A stretch of DNA of 64,000 bases from Phascolarctobacterium sp. (GTDB lineage Bacteria > Bacillota > Negativicutes > Acidaminococcales > Acidaminococcaceae): NCBI RefSeq assembly GCF_030531065.1, contig NZ_JAUNOQ010000004.1, positions 1-64,000 on the forward strand. Direction: 5' to 3'. Positions 35,359-43,254 of this stretch are shown piece by piece (the first letter of the stretch is position 1; every line of letters begins with the position of its first letter). The notes beneath the pieces were generated by a model. That model had not been told where the DNA came from. It did not search any database and saw only the letters and a list, made by a program, of their open reading frames with translations. The position numbers and the translations under genes are program-made.

Positions 35359-35802
35359 TCAGCTCCTAAAAATCCACTTTTTACGCGAAAGATAGTTCCA
35401 CACAACTACTATGCAGCTGGTGAGCACCTTGGAAAGCATGGGCTCCCACCCCAGCCAGCTGACGAAAATATACATCAGCAGCAGATTAAAGCCTAAGCCC
35501 ATAACGCTTACGAGAAAGACCAGGCTTAATTCCTTGCCGCGGTTATAGCGGCTGCCGCTGTCAAAGACTAATACATTCCCTAAAAAATAATGGTATAAGG
35601 TGGACAGACAAAACGCCATAGCCGTGGACGTCATAGTCAGCGCCGTCAGGCTCAGCCCTAATCCGTTCAGCAGATAATGCAACAGCAGATAAAAGAGAGC
35701 CCACTCTACCAAGGCCGCCGTTCCGCCAACAAAAAGATACAACCCTAGCTTAATAAATTCGCTGTCCGTATAATCGAAGCCAAACAAAACTTTTCTGCGC
35801 AT
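35359..35802 (-). CDS. GtrA-family membrane protein
   Basis: 147 aa with four membrane segments (FIKLGLYLFVGGTAALVEWALFYLLL at the start; LSLVFLVSVMGLGFNLLLMY and VLTSCIVVVWNYLSRKKWIF near the end). The N-terminal Gly-rich helix and the C-terminal NYLSRKKWIF are typical of GtrA, which is thought to flip lipid-linked sugars. First gene of the lipid operon. Confidence 0.85.
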   Translation of the reverse strand: MRRKVLFGFDYTDSEFIKLGLYLFVGGTAALVEWALFYLLLHYLLNGLGLSLTALTMTSTAMAFCLSTLYHYFLGNVLVFDSGSRYNRGKELSLVFLVSVMGLGFNLLLMYIFVSWLGWEPMLSKVLTSCIVVVWNYLSRKKWIFRS

Positions 35803-36007
35803 AGAAAAACTCCACCTAAAGCATGATGATTTATTATATCACACTTTACGTAGAGTTTACAAAGGAAATAATGTGACGGAGTTACCTTCGCTGCAGTTCG
35901 TCTATAAATTGTTGACAAAGAGAGAACTTCTAAGTTAAGAATTCACTTTAATGTTGATTCCACCAGAAACCACAAACAAGCTTAGGCTGTTATCAATCAC
36001 GCCGAAT
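35803..36007. other. Intergenic, trailer side of the CRISPR array
   Basis: AT-rich 205 bp between the GtrA operon start and the distal end of the array. A TTGACA at 35913-35918 has no good -10 partner. No gene is supported. Confidence 0.4.
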
Positions 36008-36175
36008 GTTTGAGTACCATCAGAAATTACATCACTCTCAAACGCAAGAAATCAAATATGAAAAGGCTGGCGTGTTTGAGTACCATCAGAAATTACATCA
36101 CTCTCAAACTAATTCAAGCTTTCTTTCCCAGCGTTGCCCGTTTGAGTACCATCAGAAATTACATCACTCTCAAAC
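36008..36175 (-). CRISPR. Type II-A CRISPR array, 3 repeats and 2 spacers
   Basis: Three identical 36-bp repeats at 36008-36043, 36074-36109 and 36140-36175, beginning GTTTGAGTACCATC and ending ATCACTCTCAAAC on the plus strand; two 30-bp spacers at 36044-36073 and 36110-36139. Orientation is minus: the anti-repeat in the tracrRNA at about 48772 equals the plus-strand repeat over its first 28 bases with one change, so the crRNA must be the minus strand, beginning GUUUGAGAGUGAUG. The newest spacer is thus 36110-36139, next to csn2. Such a short array suggests little recent acquisition. Confidence 0.97.
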
Positions 36176-36252
36176 CTCAAATCAGTCATCACAGAATGAA
36201 AATACCATCACTGTATCGTAAATCCAATGATACTCACTATCTTAATTAGATT
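36176..36252 (-). promoter_or_regulatory. CRISPR leader with ATTTGAG anchoring motif and promoter
   Basis: On the minus strand the 77 bp between csn2 and the first repeat end exactly in ATTTGAG, the leader-anchoring sequence described for type II-A spacer integration in Streptococcus and Enterococcus. A possible promoter is TTGGAT (36222-36227), 17-bp gap, TATTTT (36199-36204), which would begin transcripts just before the first repeat. Confidence 0.65.
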
Positions 36253-36927
36253 TTAACACTTAACTACACATAAGTCATTATCTATAACCATAATTTTTTC
36301 ATTTGTCATTCTAGGAGTTTCCCTGTTTTCAACGAGAAGTATGTGAATTTTCTTATATAACATATCTTTATAAAACTCTCCTAACTCTTCATCAGAAAAA
36401 TAGGTCTTCAAATTCACAAAAACAATCAGTCTACACCTCTTAAAACGAGTACACAAATAAGCGTAACTAACTATTTTCTCCAATAGCTCTCCTTCATAAG
36501 GTTCAAAACGTACACCGGCCAGTTTAAACAAATTTAATATGGATATTTCATTTGCCTCTAAAAGCGGATAATCTACCTCATGCATTACACTGTTCACATA
36601 TGTTAGTAGATTGTTTCTTATTTTAGAAGTTTCCATACAATGGCTTTCATCTACCGCAATAGTACCCATTTCATTATACAACCCATCTAGAAGCTTTCGC
36701 TCATTCAAATCAATATTTAAAGGGTCGGCTATTATAACGGCCGATTTATTTAGACTAATTGCTTTACTAGCCTCAGATAAAATCCACTTGCTATCTAACC
36801 CTAATAGTGCTTGCATAAACTGTTGAAGCATTTCTCTAAAAAGCTTCTTGTTTTCAATAACCAATACATTAATCATATTTTCATCTAATTGAATAGGCGT
36901 TAATAAATCTAGATATGCTATATTCAT
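36253..36927 (-). CDS. csn2: Csn2 family, type II-A adaptation protein
   Basis: 224 aa. Csn2 forms a ring that slides on DNA ends during spacer acquisition. Identification rests on position after cas2 in a cas9-cas1-cas2-csn2 order, on length, and on family-like stretches (YGELLEKI-like YEGELLEKIVSYAYLC near 145, KRCRLIVFVNLKTYFSDEELGEFYKDMLYKKIHILLVE near 165-200). Its ATG overlaps the cas2 stop (ATGA). AT-rich like the other cas genes. Confidence 0.88.
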   Translation of the reverse strand: MNIAYLDLLTPIQLDENMINVLVIENKKLFREMLQQFMQALLGLDSKWILSEASKAISLNKSAVIIADPLNIDLNERKLLDGLYNEMGTIAVDESHCMETSKIRNNLLTYVNSVMHEVDYPLLEANEISILNLFKLAGVRFEPYEGELLEKIVSYAYLCTRFKRCRLIVFVNLKTYFSDEELGEFYKDMLYKKIHILLVENRETPRMTNEKIMVIDNDLCVVKC

Positions 36928-37244
36928 AAAAACACTAGCCTTTCATCACTATTAAGCACTTCATTATGTGCTTCACCTATTAGAATCTCCATTCTAGAAA
37001 ATTGTCTTTCTGTTACAGTAAGCAGCTCTACTAAACCCTCCTTAGGAATATTTAATTTGACATTACTTATTACTGCTCCTGCAGCTACCGCATTTAGAGC
37101 AAGCTTGCAATATACAGATTCCTGCAGCATCATAAAGCCATTCTGAATCAAAAATTTTCTAAATTTGCTATATGCTTTTCTATTCTCTAATGTCGTAATT
37201 GGCAAATCAAAAAACACTAATATTCTCATAAATCTATAGCTCAT
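36924..37244 (-). CDS. cas2: CRISPR-associated endonuclease Cas2
   Basis: 106 aa. N-terminal RILVFFDLPITTLENRKAYSKFRKFL is the Cas2 ferredoxin-like fold signature with the conserved Asp at about 13. It bridges two Cas1 dimers in the integration complex. Starts 9 bp after cas1 and overlaps csn2 by 4 bp. Confidence 0.95.
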   Translation of the reverse strand: MSYRFMRILVFFDLPITTLENRKAYSKFRKFLIQNGFMMLQESVYCKLALNAVAAGAVISNVKLNIPKEGLVELLTVTERQFSRMEILIGEAHNEVLNSDERLVFL

Positions 37245-37253
37245 AATAATTAA

Positions 37254-38135
37254 TCAAATAAACTTACACCATTTTACTAAGCTTACATCATTGCCATTAA
37301 TAGCATCAAAAACGCTCTTACAATAAAGCTTAACAGCATAATTCAACACATATTTTTTCTCATCAACTTGAACATCCATATTCAGGAATGACAATAACTC
37401 ATGCTTTTGCTCCGTGGCAAATTTCTCCATCCCCTTTTCTACAAACATTCTGTACACAACTAAATCAACAAACGGTCTTAAAGGTTCCATAATGTCAGAA
37501 CCCAAATTAAAGCTGTTAAAAATATTATCATGAATCAGGCCTATTTGTGTTAGGTATCCATTCGCAACTATCTCCCTATTACAGGCTGATAGGAGTATGC
37601 TGTAGCCATAATTTAAAGCTGAATTGATAAATGTATCTTCCGCTCTAGTAAAGCTTTCTCCAAAGATACTATTAAAATATACCTTTGCGGCATGCCCTTC
37701 TCTATTAGTAGCATCACGATATTCTAATTGATGGGCATAAACATCTAGTATCTCTGCATTAGCTAATCCTAACTTCTTCAACAAACAAGATTGCATGATT
37801 ATTTTATTAAATATAATTGCAGTTCCTATCTCCCCTTTAATTTTATCAGTCCACGCAATCTGCTGCTTTATTTTAGCACTTACGTCATGCGACCCATAAT
37901 AAGGAAGAAGCTCAGAACAAGGATTACGCTTAACATCACAAAATATAACTTTAATTTTATTAGCAACCAACTCTGCTAATAATGCGCAAGTTAAAGAAAC
38001 CTCTGTTGACTCTATTATAAGTGTAGATATTTCACTTATATGTATTTTGGTGGTTCGTTCGCCACGAACCACCATATATCCTAATTGTAGGTCAAGCTTA
38101 GCTCTTGTTCCAATTACAACAGTGCGCCAACTCAT
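37254..38135 (-). CDS. cas1: CRISPR-associated integrase Cas1, type II
   Basis: 293 aa. Subtype II Cas1 pattern: MSWRTVVIGTRAKLDLQ at the start, TEVSLTCALLAELVANKIKVIFCD near 50 (so ALLAEL), NREGHAAKVYFNSIFG near 148 with the metal Glu, and LLSACNREIVANGYLTQIGLIH with the catalytic His near 205. It inserts new spacers at the leader end. Its ATG overlaps the stop of the displaced cas9 3' fragment (ATGA), with no strong ribosome-binding site close to it, so it was coupled to cas9 translation before the element inserted. Confidence 0.95.
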   Translation of the reverse strand: MSWRTVVIGTRAKLDLQLGYMVVRGERTTKIHISEISTLIIESTEVSLTCALLAELVANKIKVIFCDVKRNPCSELLPYYGSHDVSAKIKQQIAWTDKIKGEIGTAIIFNKIIMQSCLLKKLGLANAEILDVYAHQLEYRDATNREGHAAKVYFNSIFGESFTRAEDTFINSALNYGYSILLSACNREIVANGYLTQIGLIHDNIFNSFNLGSDIMEPLRPFVDLVVYRMFVEKGMEKFATEQKHELLSFLNMDVQVDEKKYVLNYAVKLYCKSVFDAINGNDVSLVKWCKFI

Positions 38136-38320
38136 ACCTTTAACAAGTCTACCTTCCTTTCAAAAATGCCTGTGACTGATTGATTTATTATTAATATAGT
38201 ATTCTTGTCCTTCGTGTTATTATTTATTTTCATAATACCACAAGACGCTCCCTTACCCAACAGTTTAAAGTTTGCCACTGCACTACCACATTTAAACAGA
38301 TTGAGGATTTGGCGCAAAAC
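38132..38320 (-). pseudogene. cas9: Displaced C-terminal 62 codons of cas9
   Basis: The 62 codons match the Cas9 C-terminus: LRQILNLFKC, then SAVANFKLLGKGASCGI, and the typical ending LIINQSVTGIFERKVDLL (compare LIHQSITGLYETRIDL in S. pyogenes Cas9). It ends in ATGA overlapping cas1, as an intact cas9 would. On the other side it stops at the core of the inserted element. It has no start codon with a ribosome-binding site (only a TTG), so it is probably not made as a separate protein. Its other part is at 44785-48732. Confidence 0.92.
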
Positions 38321-38322
38321 TT

Positions 38323-38346
38323 AGGTCAGTTTACAAGGAACTACAC
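38323..38346 (+). repeat. Left terminal inverted repeat of the element (attL, inner arm)
   Basis: Sequence AGGTCAGTTTACAAGGAACT followed by ACAC, directly inside the TT core. It matches the right arm in 21 of 24 positions in inverted orientation, as expected for the two P arms of a serine-integrase attachment site. Confidence 0.85.
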
Positions 38347-38369
38347 GCAGACCACGAAACGGGGCTGCT

Positions 38370-38434
38370 GACAACAAAACAGGCTGAGTATCAAGCACCG
38401 GGGAAGTGCGAGATATTCAGCCTGTTTTGTTGTC
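38370..38434. repeat. Long inverted repeat near the left end of the element
   Basis: Perfect 18-bp arms (38370-38387 and 38417-38434; inner core AACAGGCTGA / TCAGCCTGTT) with a 29-base loop. No real U-run follows on either strand. It could be part of an oriT, a replication origin or a transcription insulator. Confidence 0.6.
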
Positions 38435-38875
38435 CGGGGTTTCCAAAGGGGCACCCTTTGGCACACGACTTTGCTTGCAAAGTGTAGTGTGTTATACGCT
38501 CTGTCGGCGTTGCTGCGAAAATGCGGTTGCCGCTGGGGAGAGCAAGGGCATTTGAAGCAGCAGGAAAACAGGGCTGTGATTGCGTGGCGTGGAGCCGCAA
38601 ACGCAGGGCTGGTTTCATCAGCAGATAGGGCGTATATGAAAGCCCCCGTCCCTCGTACAACGCCGAACTTCGGGACAAAGTGTCCCGAACTTGTGGATAC
38701 ATTCCCGTAAAATTGAAATGGGCGGGAAGCCATTTTAGGGCTTTCCCGCCTTGATTACCCTTTAGCAAAGACAGGCAGGACTGTCAACGGCGGCGCATGA
38801 AATGCGCCGTTCATCTTGACCGTTGACTGGCTCGACTGGATTTGCTATCTCCCCGATAAATGGGAAGTTGGCAAT
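38435..38875. other. Non-coding left part of the element, possible oriT/replication region
   Basis: About 440 bp with no supported gene, GC-rich, containing a perfect 9-bp palindrome TTCGGGACA-AAG-TGTCCCGAA (38669-38689) followed about 40 bp later by GGGCGGGAAGCC. The same arrangement recurs at 40740-40760, where GGGGCAGGAAGCC follows. Repeated palindromes of this kind could be sites for the relaxase, RepA or the XRE regulator. Confidence 0.4.
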
Positions 38876-39262
38876 TTAAGTTTCGTCCCAATATATTTCC
38901 ACTTTGATATATTCTTTATTTTTTGCATAGGCAAAAACTTCTGATTTTCTAATATAGTCAAATATATTTTCGCTTAAATCTTCGTTCCATGTTGCTTCAC
39001 TAAATATTTTATTTTCACTGGTAGGCTTATATAAAATGTCTACATGGATTTGGAAAAATTCTTCATCATCATTTGGAAATTGCCTAACTAATGAAATTTC
39101 AAACACTGGTTCGGGTGCAAAAGTAGTAAATGTTCCAGTTTCAAATAAAATCATATCTTCTTCGAGCGGTATACTGCACATTTGCTCAAATACATTTACA
39201 ATTTCTTCCAGTGGCATTTTATCAGTAATTTTATCCTTCAAGAATTTAATTAAACTGTCCAT
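38876..39262 (-). CDS. Hypothetical cargo protein, 128 aa
   Basis: I do not recognise this acidic, soluble protein. It starts MDSLIKFLKDKITDKMP and has a predicted alpha start followed by beta strands (FEISLVRQF, FFQIHVDILYKP, IKVEIYWDET). Size, acidity and beta-rich pattern resemble small immunity proteins, but I cannot name a family. AT-rich compared with the neighbouring mobilization genes, so possibly separate cargo. GAGGAGG 7 bases upstream of the ATG supports translation. Confidence 0.65.
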   Translation of the reverse strand: MDSLIKFLKDKITDKMPLEEIVNVFEQMCSIPLEEDMILFETGTFTTFAPEPVFEISLVRQFPNDDEEFFQIHVDILYKPTSENKIFSEATWNEDLSENIFDYIRKSEVFAYAKNKEYIKVEIYWDET

Positions 39263-39298
39263 TGATTTTCCTCCTCTAAATCCCGATTTGTCGCTCTT

Positions 39299-40099
39299 TT
39301 ACTTCCTCCCCCGCTGTGGGTTTGGATTTTTCAGCAAGTCCGACTTCTGTGCAATCTTTTTCAACCACTTCCTTTCTTCCTCGGACAGCTTCTTGTAATT
39401 CAGCCGGAGCCGTTTGCAGATAAACGCCAGCGACGCTTGCTCCGGGTCGCTGTCCTCGCTGGCAGCTTCATCGACGGCCTGCAATAATCCTTTCAGCGGG
39501 TTGTCCTCCGGGACGCTGAAAAAATCATCTCTGTGGGCTTCCCGCAGGTCAAGGGCTATTCCATTTATGTCCTGCTGTATCACATAGCGGCAAAAGCTGT
39601 CGTCGTCAATATGGGCGGCGACAAGCTGTCTTAACTGCGGGTCGGTCAAGCCGGGATTGTACTGCTTCATAATCGTTGCGCTCATGGTGTCCACGATGGC
39701 GTTTACGGTCTGCACCTGCTTCACCGCCACGCCGTTCACATAGATTTCAAGGTCAGCCATGAGCCGGGGGAAATCCGGGTGCGCCGCCAGCTCACACAAG
39801 AGGGAATTGTCCACCCGCCCGCTTTTCAGCAGTTCAATCATATCGTCACTCAAACGCAGGTCTGCAAGATCGGCGTTTGGGTGATTTTTTGTCTCCGACA
39901 GCCCCAGCAGATAGTCGGCGGTCACACCGTAAAACTTCGCCAGCTTGATAAGGGCATAGTGGCTGATGTCCTTAAAATCCTCCGCTTCATAGCTGCCCAG
40001 CGCAGATTTGGAGAGGTGGGTCTGCTCCGCAAGCTGTTCCAGCGTCAGCCCACGCTCCACACGCAGGTCTTTCAATCGTTCTTGTATGGATAGTTCCAT
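39299..40099 (-). CDS. XRE-family transcriptional regulator
   Basis: 266 aa. N-terminal helix-turn-helix (about 7-65): RLKDLRVERGLTLEQLAEQ, then LSKSALGSYEAEDFKDISHYALIKLAKFYGVTADYLLGL. The remaining 200 residues are of unknown function, with a basic C-terminal end. It probably controls element genes or excision. GGAGGG precedes the ATG. Lies between the two hypothetical cargo genes on the minus strand. Confidence 0.85.
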   Translation of the reverse strand: MELSIQERLKDLRVERGLTLEQLAEQTHLSKSALGSYEAEDFKDISHYALIKLAKFYGVTADYLLGLSETKNHPNADLADLRLSDDMIELLKSGRVDNSLLCELAAHPDFPRLMADLEIYVNGVAVKQVQTVNAIVDTMSATIMKQYNPGLTDPQLRQLVAAHIDDDSFCRYVIQQDINGIALDLREAHRDDFFSVPEDNPLKGLLQAVDEAASEDSDPEQASLAFICKRLRLNYKKLSEEERKWLKKIAQKSDLLKNPNPQRGRK

Positions 40100-40138
40100 G
40101 CTCTCCCTCCTTGTCTGCTTGATACATGAGGAGTTGTA

Positions 40139-40504
40139 CTACTGGACAAACAGCATTTCGACATCGCCATCAACAAATCCGATACCCAAACCTTGATATT
40201 TCTTTAAGATGCCAGCATGTTTCCCTTGCTCCAAATATCTTTTCAAAATTTGAATCATTTCATCAAGAATTTCATTCCACGCTTTTTCTTCTTTCCAAGT
40301 CAACGGAGTTTCTCTTGTTCCAAAATCAAAAATTTCGTCGCAACACCAGTCCTCATCTTCTAAATCAAAACTTTCCGTTCCAACTAATTCGACTGACCAA
40401 TTGTTGCCACCATCTTCGTATAAATTAAAATTAAGAGCAACAACCTCTGTGGGTATTGACTGTTCCAAAATGCTATCTAACCAATTTTCAACAAGTGTAT
40501 ACAT
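40139..40504 (-). CDS. Hypothetical cargo protein, 121 aa
   Basis: Unrecognised acidic, Trp-rich soluble protein: MYTLVENWLDSILEQSIP at the start, then beta-like VVALNFNLYEDGGNNWSVELVGTES and a helical middle (KAWNEILDEMIQILKRYLEQGK). The pattern resembles immunity-type small proteins but no family is assigned. ATG at 40504 follows GGAGGAGG; an upstream TTG would be inside that site. AT-rich, like the other cargo gene. Confidence 0.65.
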   Translation of the reverse strand: MYTLVENWLDSILEQSIPTEVVALNFNLYEDGGNNWSVELVGTESFDLEDEDWCCDEIFDFGTRETPLTWKEEKAWNEILDEMIQILKRYLEQGKHAGILKKYQGLGIGFVDGDVEMLFVQ

Positions 40505-40739
40505 ATTTAGTTCCTCCTCCAAAATCTCGATTTGTCACTTTGTATTTATCATTCTACCACAATTCCGAGAGCGTGGAAATAGCGTTTTTTCCGAACTTAT
40601 TTCCGACTTTATGGATATACGGGGCGGGCGGTCATTTAGGTGTAGACTTAGATTAGTTCATCGGTGAACAGCACCTTGAAAACAGAATGACCGTCCGAAA
40701 AGGAATACCCCGGCAGGGGAAGTACCGCAACGAGCCAGC

Positions 40740-40760
40740 TTCGGGACAAAATGTCCCGAA
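40740..40760. repeat. Palindrome, second copy
   Basis: TTCGGGACA-AAA-TGTCCCGAA, one base different from the copy at 38669-38689, lying about 90 bp before the Cys-rich VLP gene. Confidence 0.55.
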
Positions 40761-40851
40761 GTCCGGGGAGCGTGCCAACGCCGGAACACGCCGCAGGAAT
40801 GGGGCAGGAAGCCTTTTCGGGGAGAACGGCAACATAGAAACGGAGGAACGC

Positions 40852-41265
40852 ATGGAAGAAAATTTATACAAGCGATTGCCGCCCTTGGAGCGCAGGCCGG
40901 ACGGTTCCCTCTACCGCATGACACCGGCGCAGAGGAAACAGGCAAACAGCCTGATCCGCCGGGAGTGCTGCAACTGCGAGGGCGGGGACTGTATCGCCCT
41001 TGACGACGGGGACAGCCATACCTGCCCGCAGATGATTTCTTTCTCCGTCTGCTGTAAGTGGTTCCGCTGGTCGGTCTTGCCGCAGGACAGGACGCTGGAA
41101 GCAGAGATTTTCCGGGGAAAGGACTTGAAACGCTGTGCGGTCTGCGGCGGCGTGTTCGTCCCAAAATCCAACCGGGCAAAATACTGCCCGGACTGTGCCG
41201 CCAGAGTTCACAGGCGGCAGAAAGCGGAAAGTGAACGGAAAAGGAGGTCGAGCGTGGACAATTAG
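40852..41265 (+). CDS. Cysteine-rich VLP domain protein
   Basis: 137 aa, with paired cysteines in an order seen in the Cys-rich VLP family common on Clostridia mobile elements: CCNCEGGDC near 39-47, CPQ and CCKW near 57-68, then CAVCGGVF and YCPDCAARVHRRQKAES near 98-125, a likely zinc ribbon. Function unknown; always near mobilization genes. ATG at 40852 follows GGAGG; the open frame extends upstream but without a ribosome-binding site. Confidence 0.78.
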   Translation: MEENLYKRLPPLERRPDGSLYRMTPAQRKQANSLIRRECCNCEGGDCIALDDGDSHTCPQMISFSVCCKWFRWSVLPQDRTLEAEIFRGKDLKRCAVCGGVFVPKSNRAKYCPDCAARVHRRQKAESERKRRSSVDN

Positions 41266-41376
41266 GCGGGGAAAAGTCCTTGATTTATAAGGCTTCCAGA
41301 GGGCAGAACCGGGGCAGGTCATATAAAATATCGTCTGCCCCCGGAAATGCCGTTCTAACTGTCCACAAAGCACACT

Positions 41377-41772
41377 ATGACAAACACAATTTATATTCAT
41401 CAGCCGGAGAAATCGGTCAGCTTCACCCGGCTCCCGAATTTTCTCTTTGAAGCCCCTACATTTACGCCCCTGTCCAATGAAGCGAAGATACTGTACGCCT
41501 TTATCCTGCGCCGGACGGAGTTGTCCCGCAAGAACGGCTGGGCGGACGAGTACGGGCGCATTTACCTGTATTATCCAATCTGCGAGGTGGTCGCCCTGCT
41601 CCACTGTGGGCGGCAGAAAGCGGTCAACACCCTGCGGGAGTTGCAGTATGCGGGGCTTGTGGAGATACAGAAACAGGGCTGTGGAAAACCCAATCGTATC
41701 TACCCAAAATCCTATGAAGCGGTTCCAAACACCGACTTCAAGAAATCCGGTTCCGGTACGCCGGAGGGCTGA
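41377..41772 (+). CDS. RepA_N-type replication initiator, short
   Basis: 131 aa. Matches the N-terminal domain of RepA_N initiators: FTRLPNFLFEAPTFTPLSNEAKILYAFILRRTELSRKNGW at about 16-55, then a winged-helix-like GRQKAVNTLRELQYAGLVEI. Full plasmid RepA_N proteins are about twice as long; the short form is common on mobilizable elements of Clostridia, where it may support replication of the excised circle. The relaxase gene follows. Confidence 0.8.
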   Translation: MTNTIYIHQPEKSVSFTRLPNFLFEAPTFTPLSNEAKILYAFILRRTELSRKNGWADEYGRIYLYYPICEVVALLHCGRQKAVNTLRELQYAGLVEIQKQGCGKPNRIYPKSYEAVPNTDFKKSGSGTPEG

Positions 41773-41955
41773 AAACCGCACTCGTGGAGTACGATAATCA
41801 ATCCTCTTGAAGTACGAAAACCGGACGGAAGATAGAAATACAGAGATTAAAACGATTTATTTATATCTTATCCATTCCAATCCTATCAGAGATAATTCCG
41901 GCGGGATTTTCCTGTGGAAAAGTCCCGGATAGGAAAGGAATGGGGAAAGGAGTTT

Positions 41956-42897
41956 ATGGCACAGCACGCAATTTTGCGATTTGAGAAGCACAAGGGCAAT
42001 CCGGCAAGACCGCTGGAAGCCCACCACGAAAGACAGAAAGACCAGTACGCCAGCAATCCTGACATTGACACCAGCCGGAGCAAGTACAATTTTCACATCG
42101 TCAAGCCAGAGGGCAGATACTACCATTTCATTCAGAGCCGCATTGAACAGGCGGGGTGCAGGACACGCAAGGACAGCACCCGGTTTGTCGATACGCTCAT
42201 CACCGCCAGCTCGGAGTTTTTCAAAGGCAAGTCCCCAAAGGAGATACAAGCCTTTTTCCAGAGGGCGGCAGACTTTCTCATTGACCGGGTGGGCCGGGAG
42301 AATATCGTGTCGGCGGTGGTACACATGGACGAGAAAACGCCCCACCTGCATTTAACTTTCGTTCCGCTGACAAAGGACAACCGCCTGTGCGCCAAGGAAA
42401 TCATAGGCAACCGTGCGAATTTGACGAAGTGGCAGGACGATTTTCACGCCTACATGGTGGAGAAATATCCAGACTTGGAGCGTGGGGAGAGCGCCAGCAA
42501 GACAGGCCGGAAGCATATCCCCACCCGGCTTTTCAAACAGGCGGTTTCCCTCTCCAAACAGGCGAGGGCGATTGAAGCCACGCTGGACAGTATCTCCCCG
42601 CTGAACGCCGGGAAGAAGAAAGAGGAAGCCCTTGCCATGCTGAAAAAGTGGTTTCCGCAAATGGAGAACTTCTCCGGGCAGTTAAAGAAATACAAGGTCA
42701 CGATCAATGACCTGCTGGAAGAAAATCAAAAGCTGGAAGCGAGAGCCAGAGCCAGCGAAAGCGGCAAAATGAAAGACCGCATGGAACGGGCGAAGCTGGA
42801 AAGCGAATTGCAGAACATTCAAAGGCTGGTTGACCGTATCCCGCCGGACGTACTGGCGGAAGTAAAGCGGCAACAGCGATACACAAAGGAAAGGTGA
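41956..42897 (+). CDS. MobV-family relaxase (plasmid recombination/mobilization protein)
   Basis: 313 aa. MobV motifs: ILRFEKHKG near 5, NPDIDTSRSKYNFHI near 37 (the conserved Asn/Arg/Ser/Asn motif) and the metal-binding HMDEKTPHLHLTFVPL near 122. A C-terminal coiled-coil (about 250-313) follows. It would nick the element at its oriT and lead it into a recipient using a helper conjugation system. ATG at 41956 follows GAAAGGAG. Shorter than many MobV relaxases (about 400 aa), but the catalytic half is complete. Confidence 0.9.
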   Translation: MAQHAILRFEKHKGNPARPLEAHHERQKDQYASNPDIDTSRSKYNFHIVKPEGRYYHFIQSRIEQAGCRTRKDSTRFVDTLITASSEFFKGKSPKEIQAFFQRAADFLIDRVGRENIVSAVVHMDEKTPHLHLTFVPLTKDNRLCAKEIIGNRANLTKWQDDFHAYMVEKYPDLERGESASKTGRKHIPTRLFKQAVSLSKQARAIEATLDSISPLNAGKKKEEALAMLKKWFPQMENFSGQLKKYKVTINDLLEENQKLEARARASESGKMKDRMERAKLESELQNIQRLVDRIPPDVLAEVKRQQRYTKER

Positions 42898-42968
42898 TTG
42901 AATATAAGCAGAATTTCACGCCGCCCCTGTGCGGCATTGTACCTTGAAAATTGAATATGGGAGGTTCT

Positions 42969-43160
42969 ATGGAGCATATCAGATACAAGAAAGAAACAGA
43001 GGTCGTAACTTTTCAGGGAAAGGAAATTACGTTGGAAAATCTCTCCCCGGTGTTCACGCCGGAGCAGGAAGCGGCGAAACGCCGGGAACTGGAGCAACAG
43101 CTCTATGAGGTGTTCCGCAAATACGCCGATAAACGGCAGAATGAGAACGCCGGGGCGTAA
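42969..43160 (+). CDS. Small element protein, 63 aa
   Basis: Unrecognised, charged: MEHIRYKKETEVVTFQGKE then a helical, Glu/Arg-rich end (EQEAAKRRELEQQLYEVFRK). ATG at 42969 is preceded by GGGAGG. Lies between relaxase and recombinase on the same strand; small proteins here can be directionality or accessory factors, but nothing in the sequence shows this. Confidence 0.6.
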   Translation: MEHIRYKKETEVVTFQGKEITLENLSPVFTPEQEAAKRRELEQQLYEVFRKYADKRQNENAGA

Positions 43161-43254
43161 GGTTTTCCAAAGCCACCGTTGATTTGCGGGGCTGCTGGCG
43201 GTATAATAATAGTGTCAGCAGCTCCGTTTCTTTTTTAAGAAAAGGAGCGACAAT

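Noticed and set aside
36008-36249. Short open frames running through the CRISPR array
   Set aside because: They are caused by the repeats having no stop in those frames and have no ribosome-binding site.
38341-38768. Overlapping minus-strand frames at the left end of the element
   Set aside because: Composition, palindromes and lack of ribosome-binding sites point to non-coding, perhaps oriT-like DNA.
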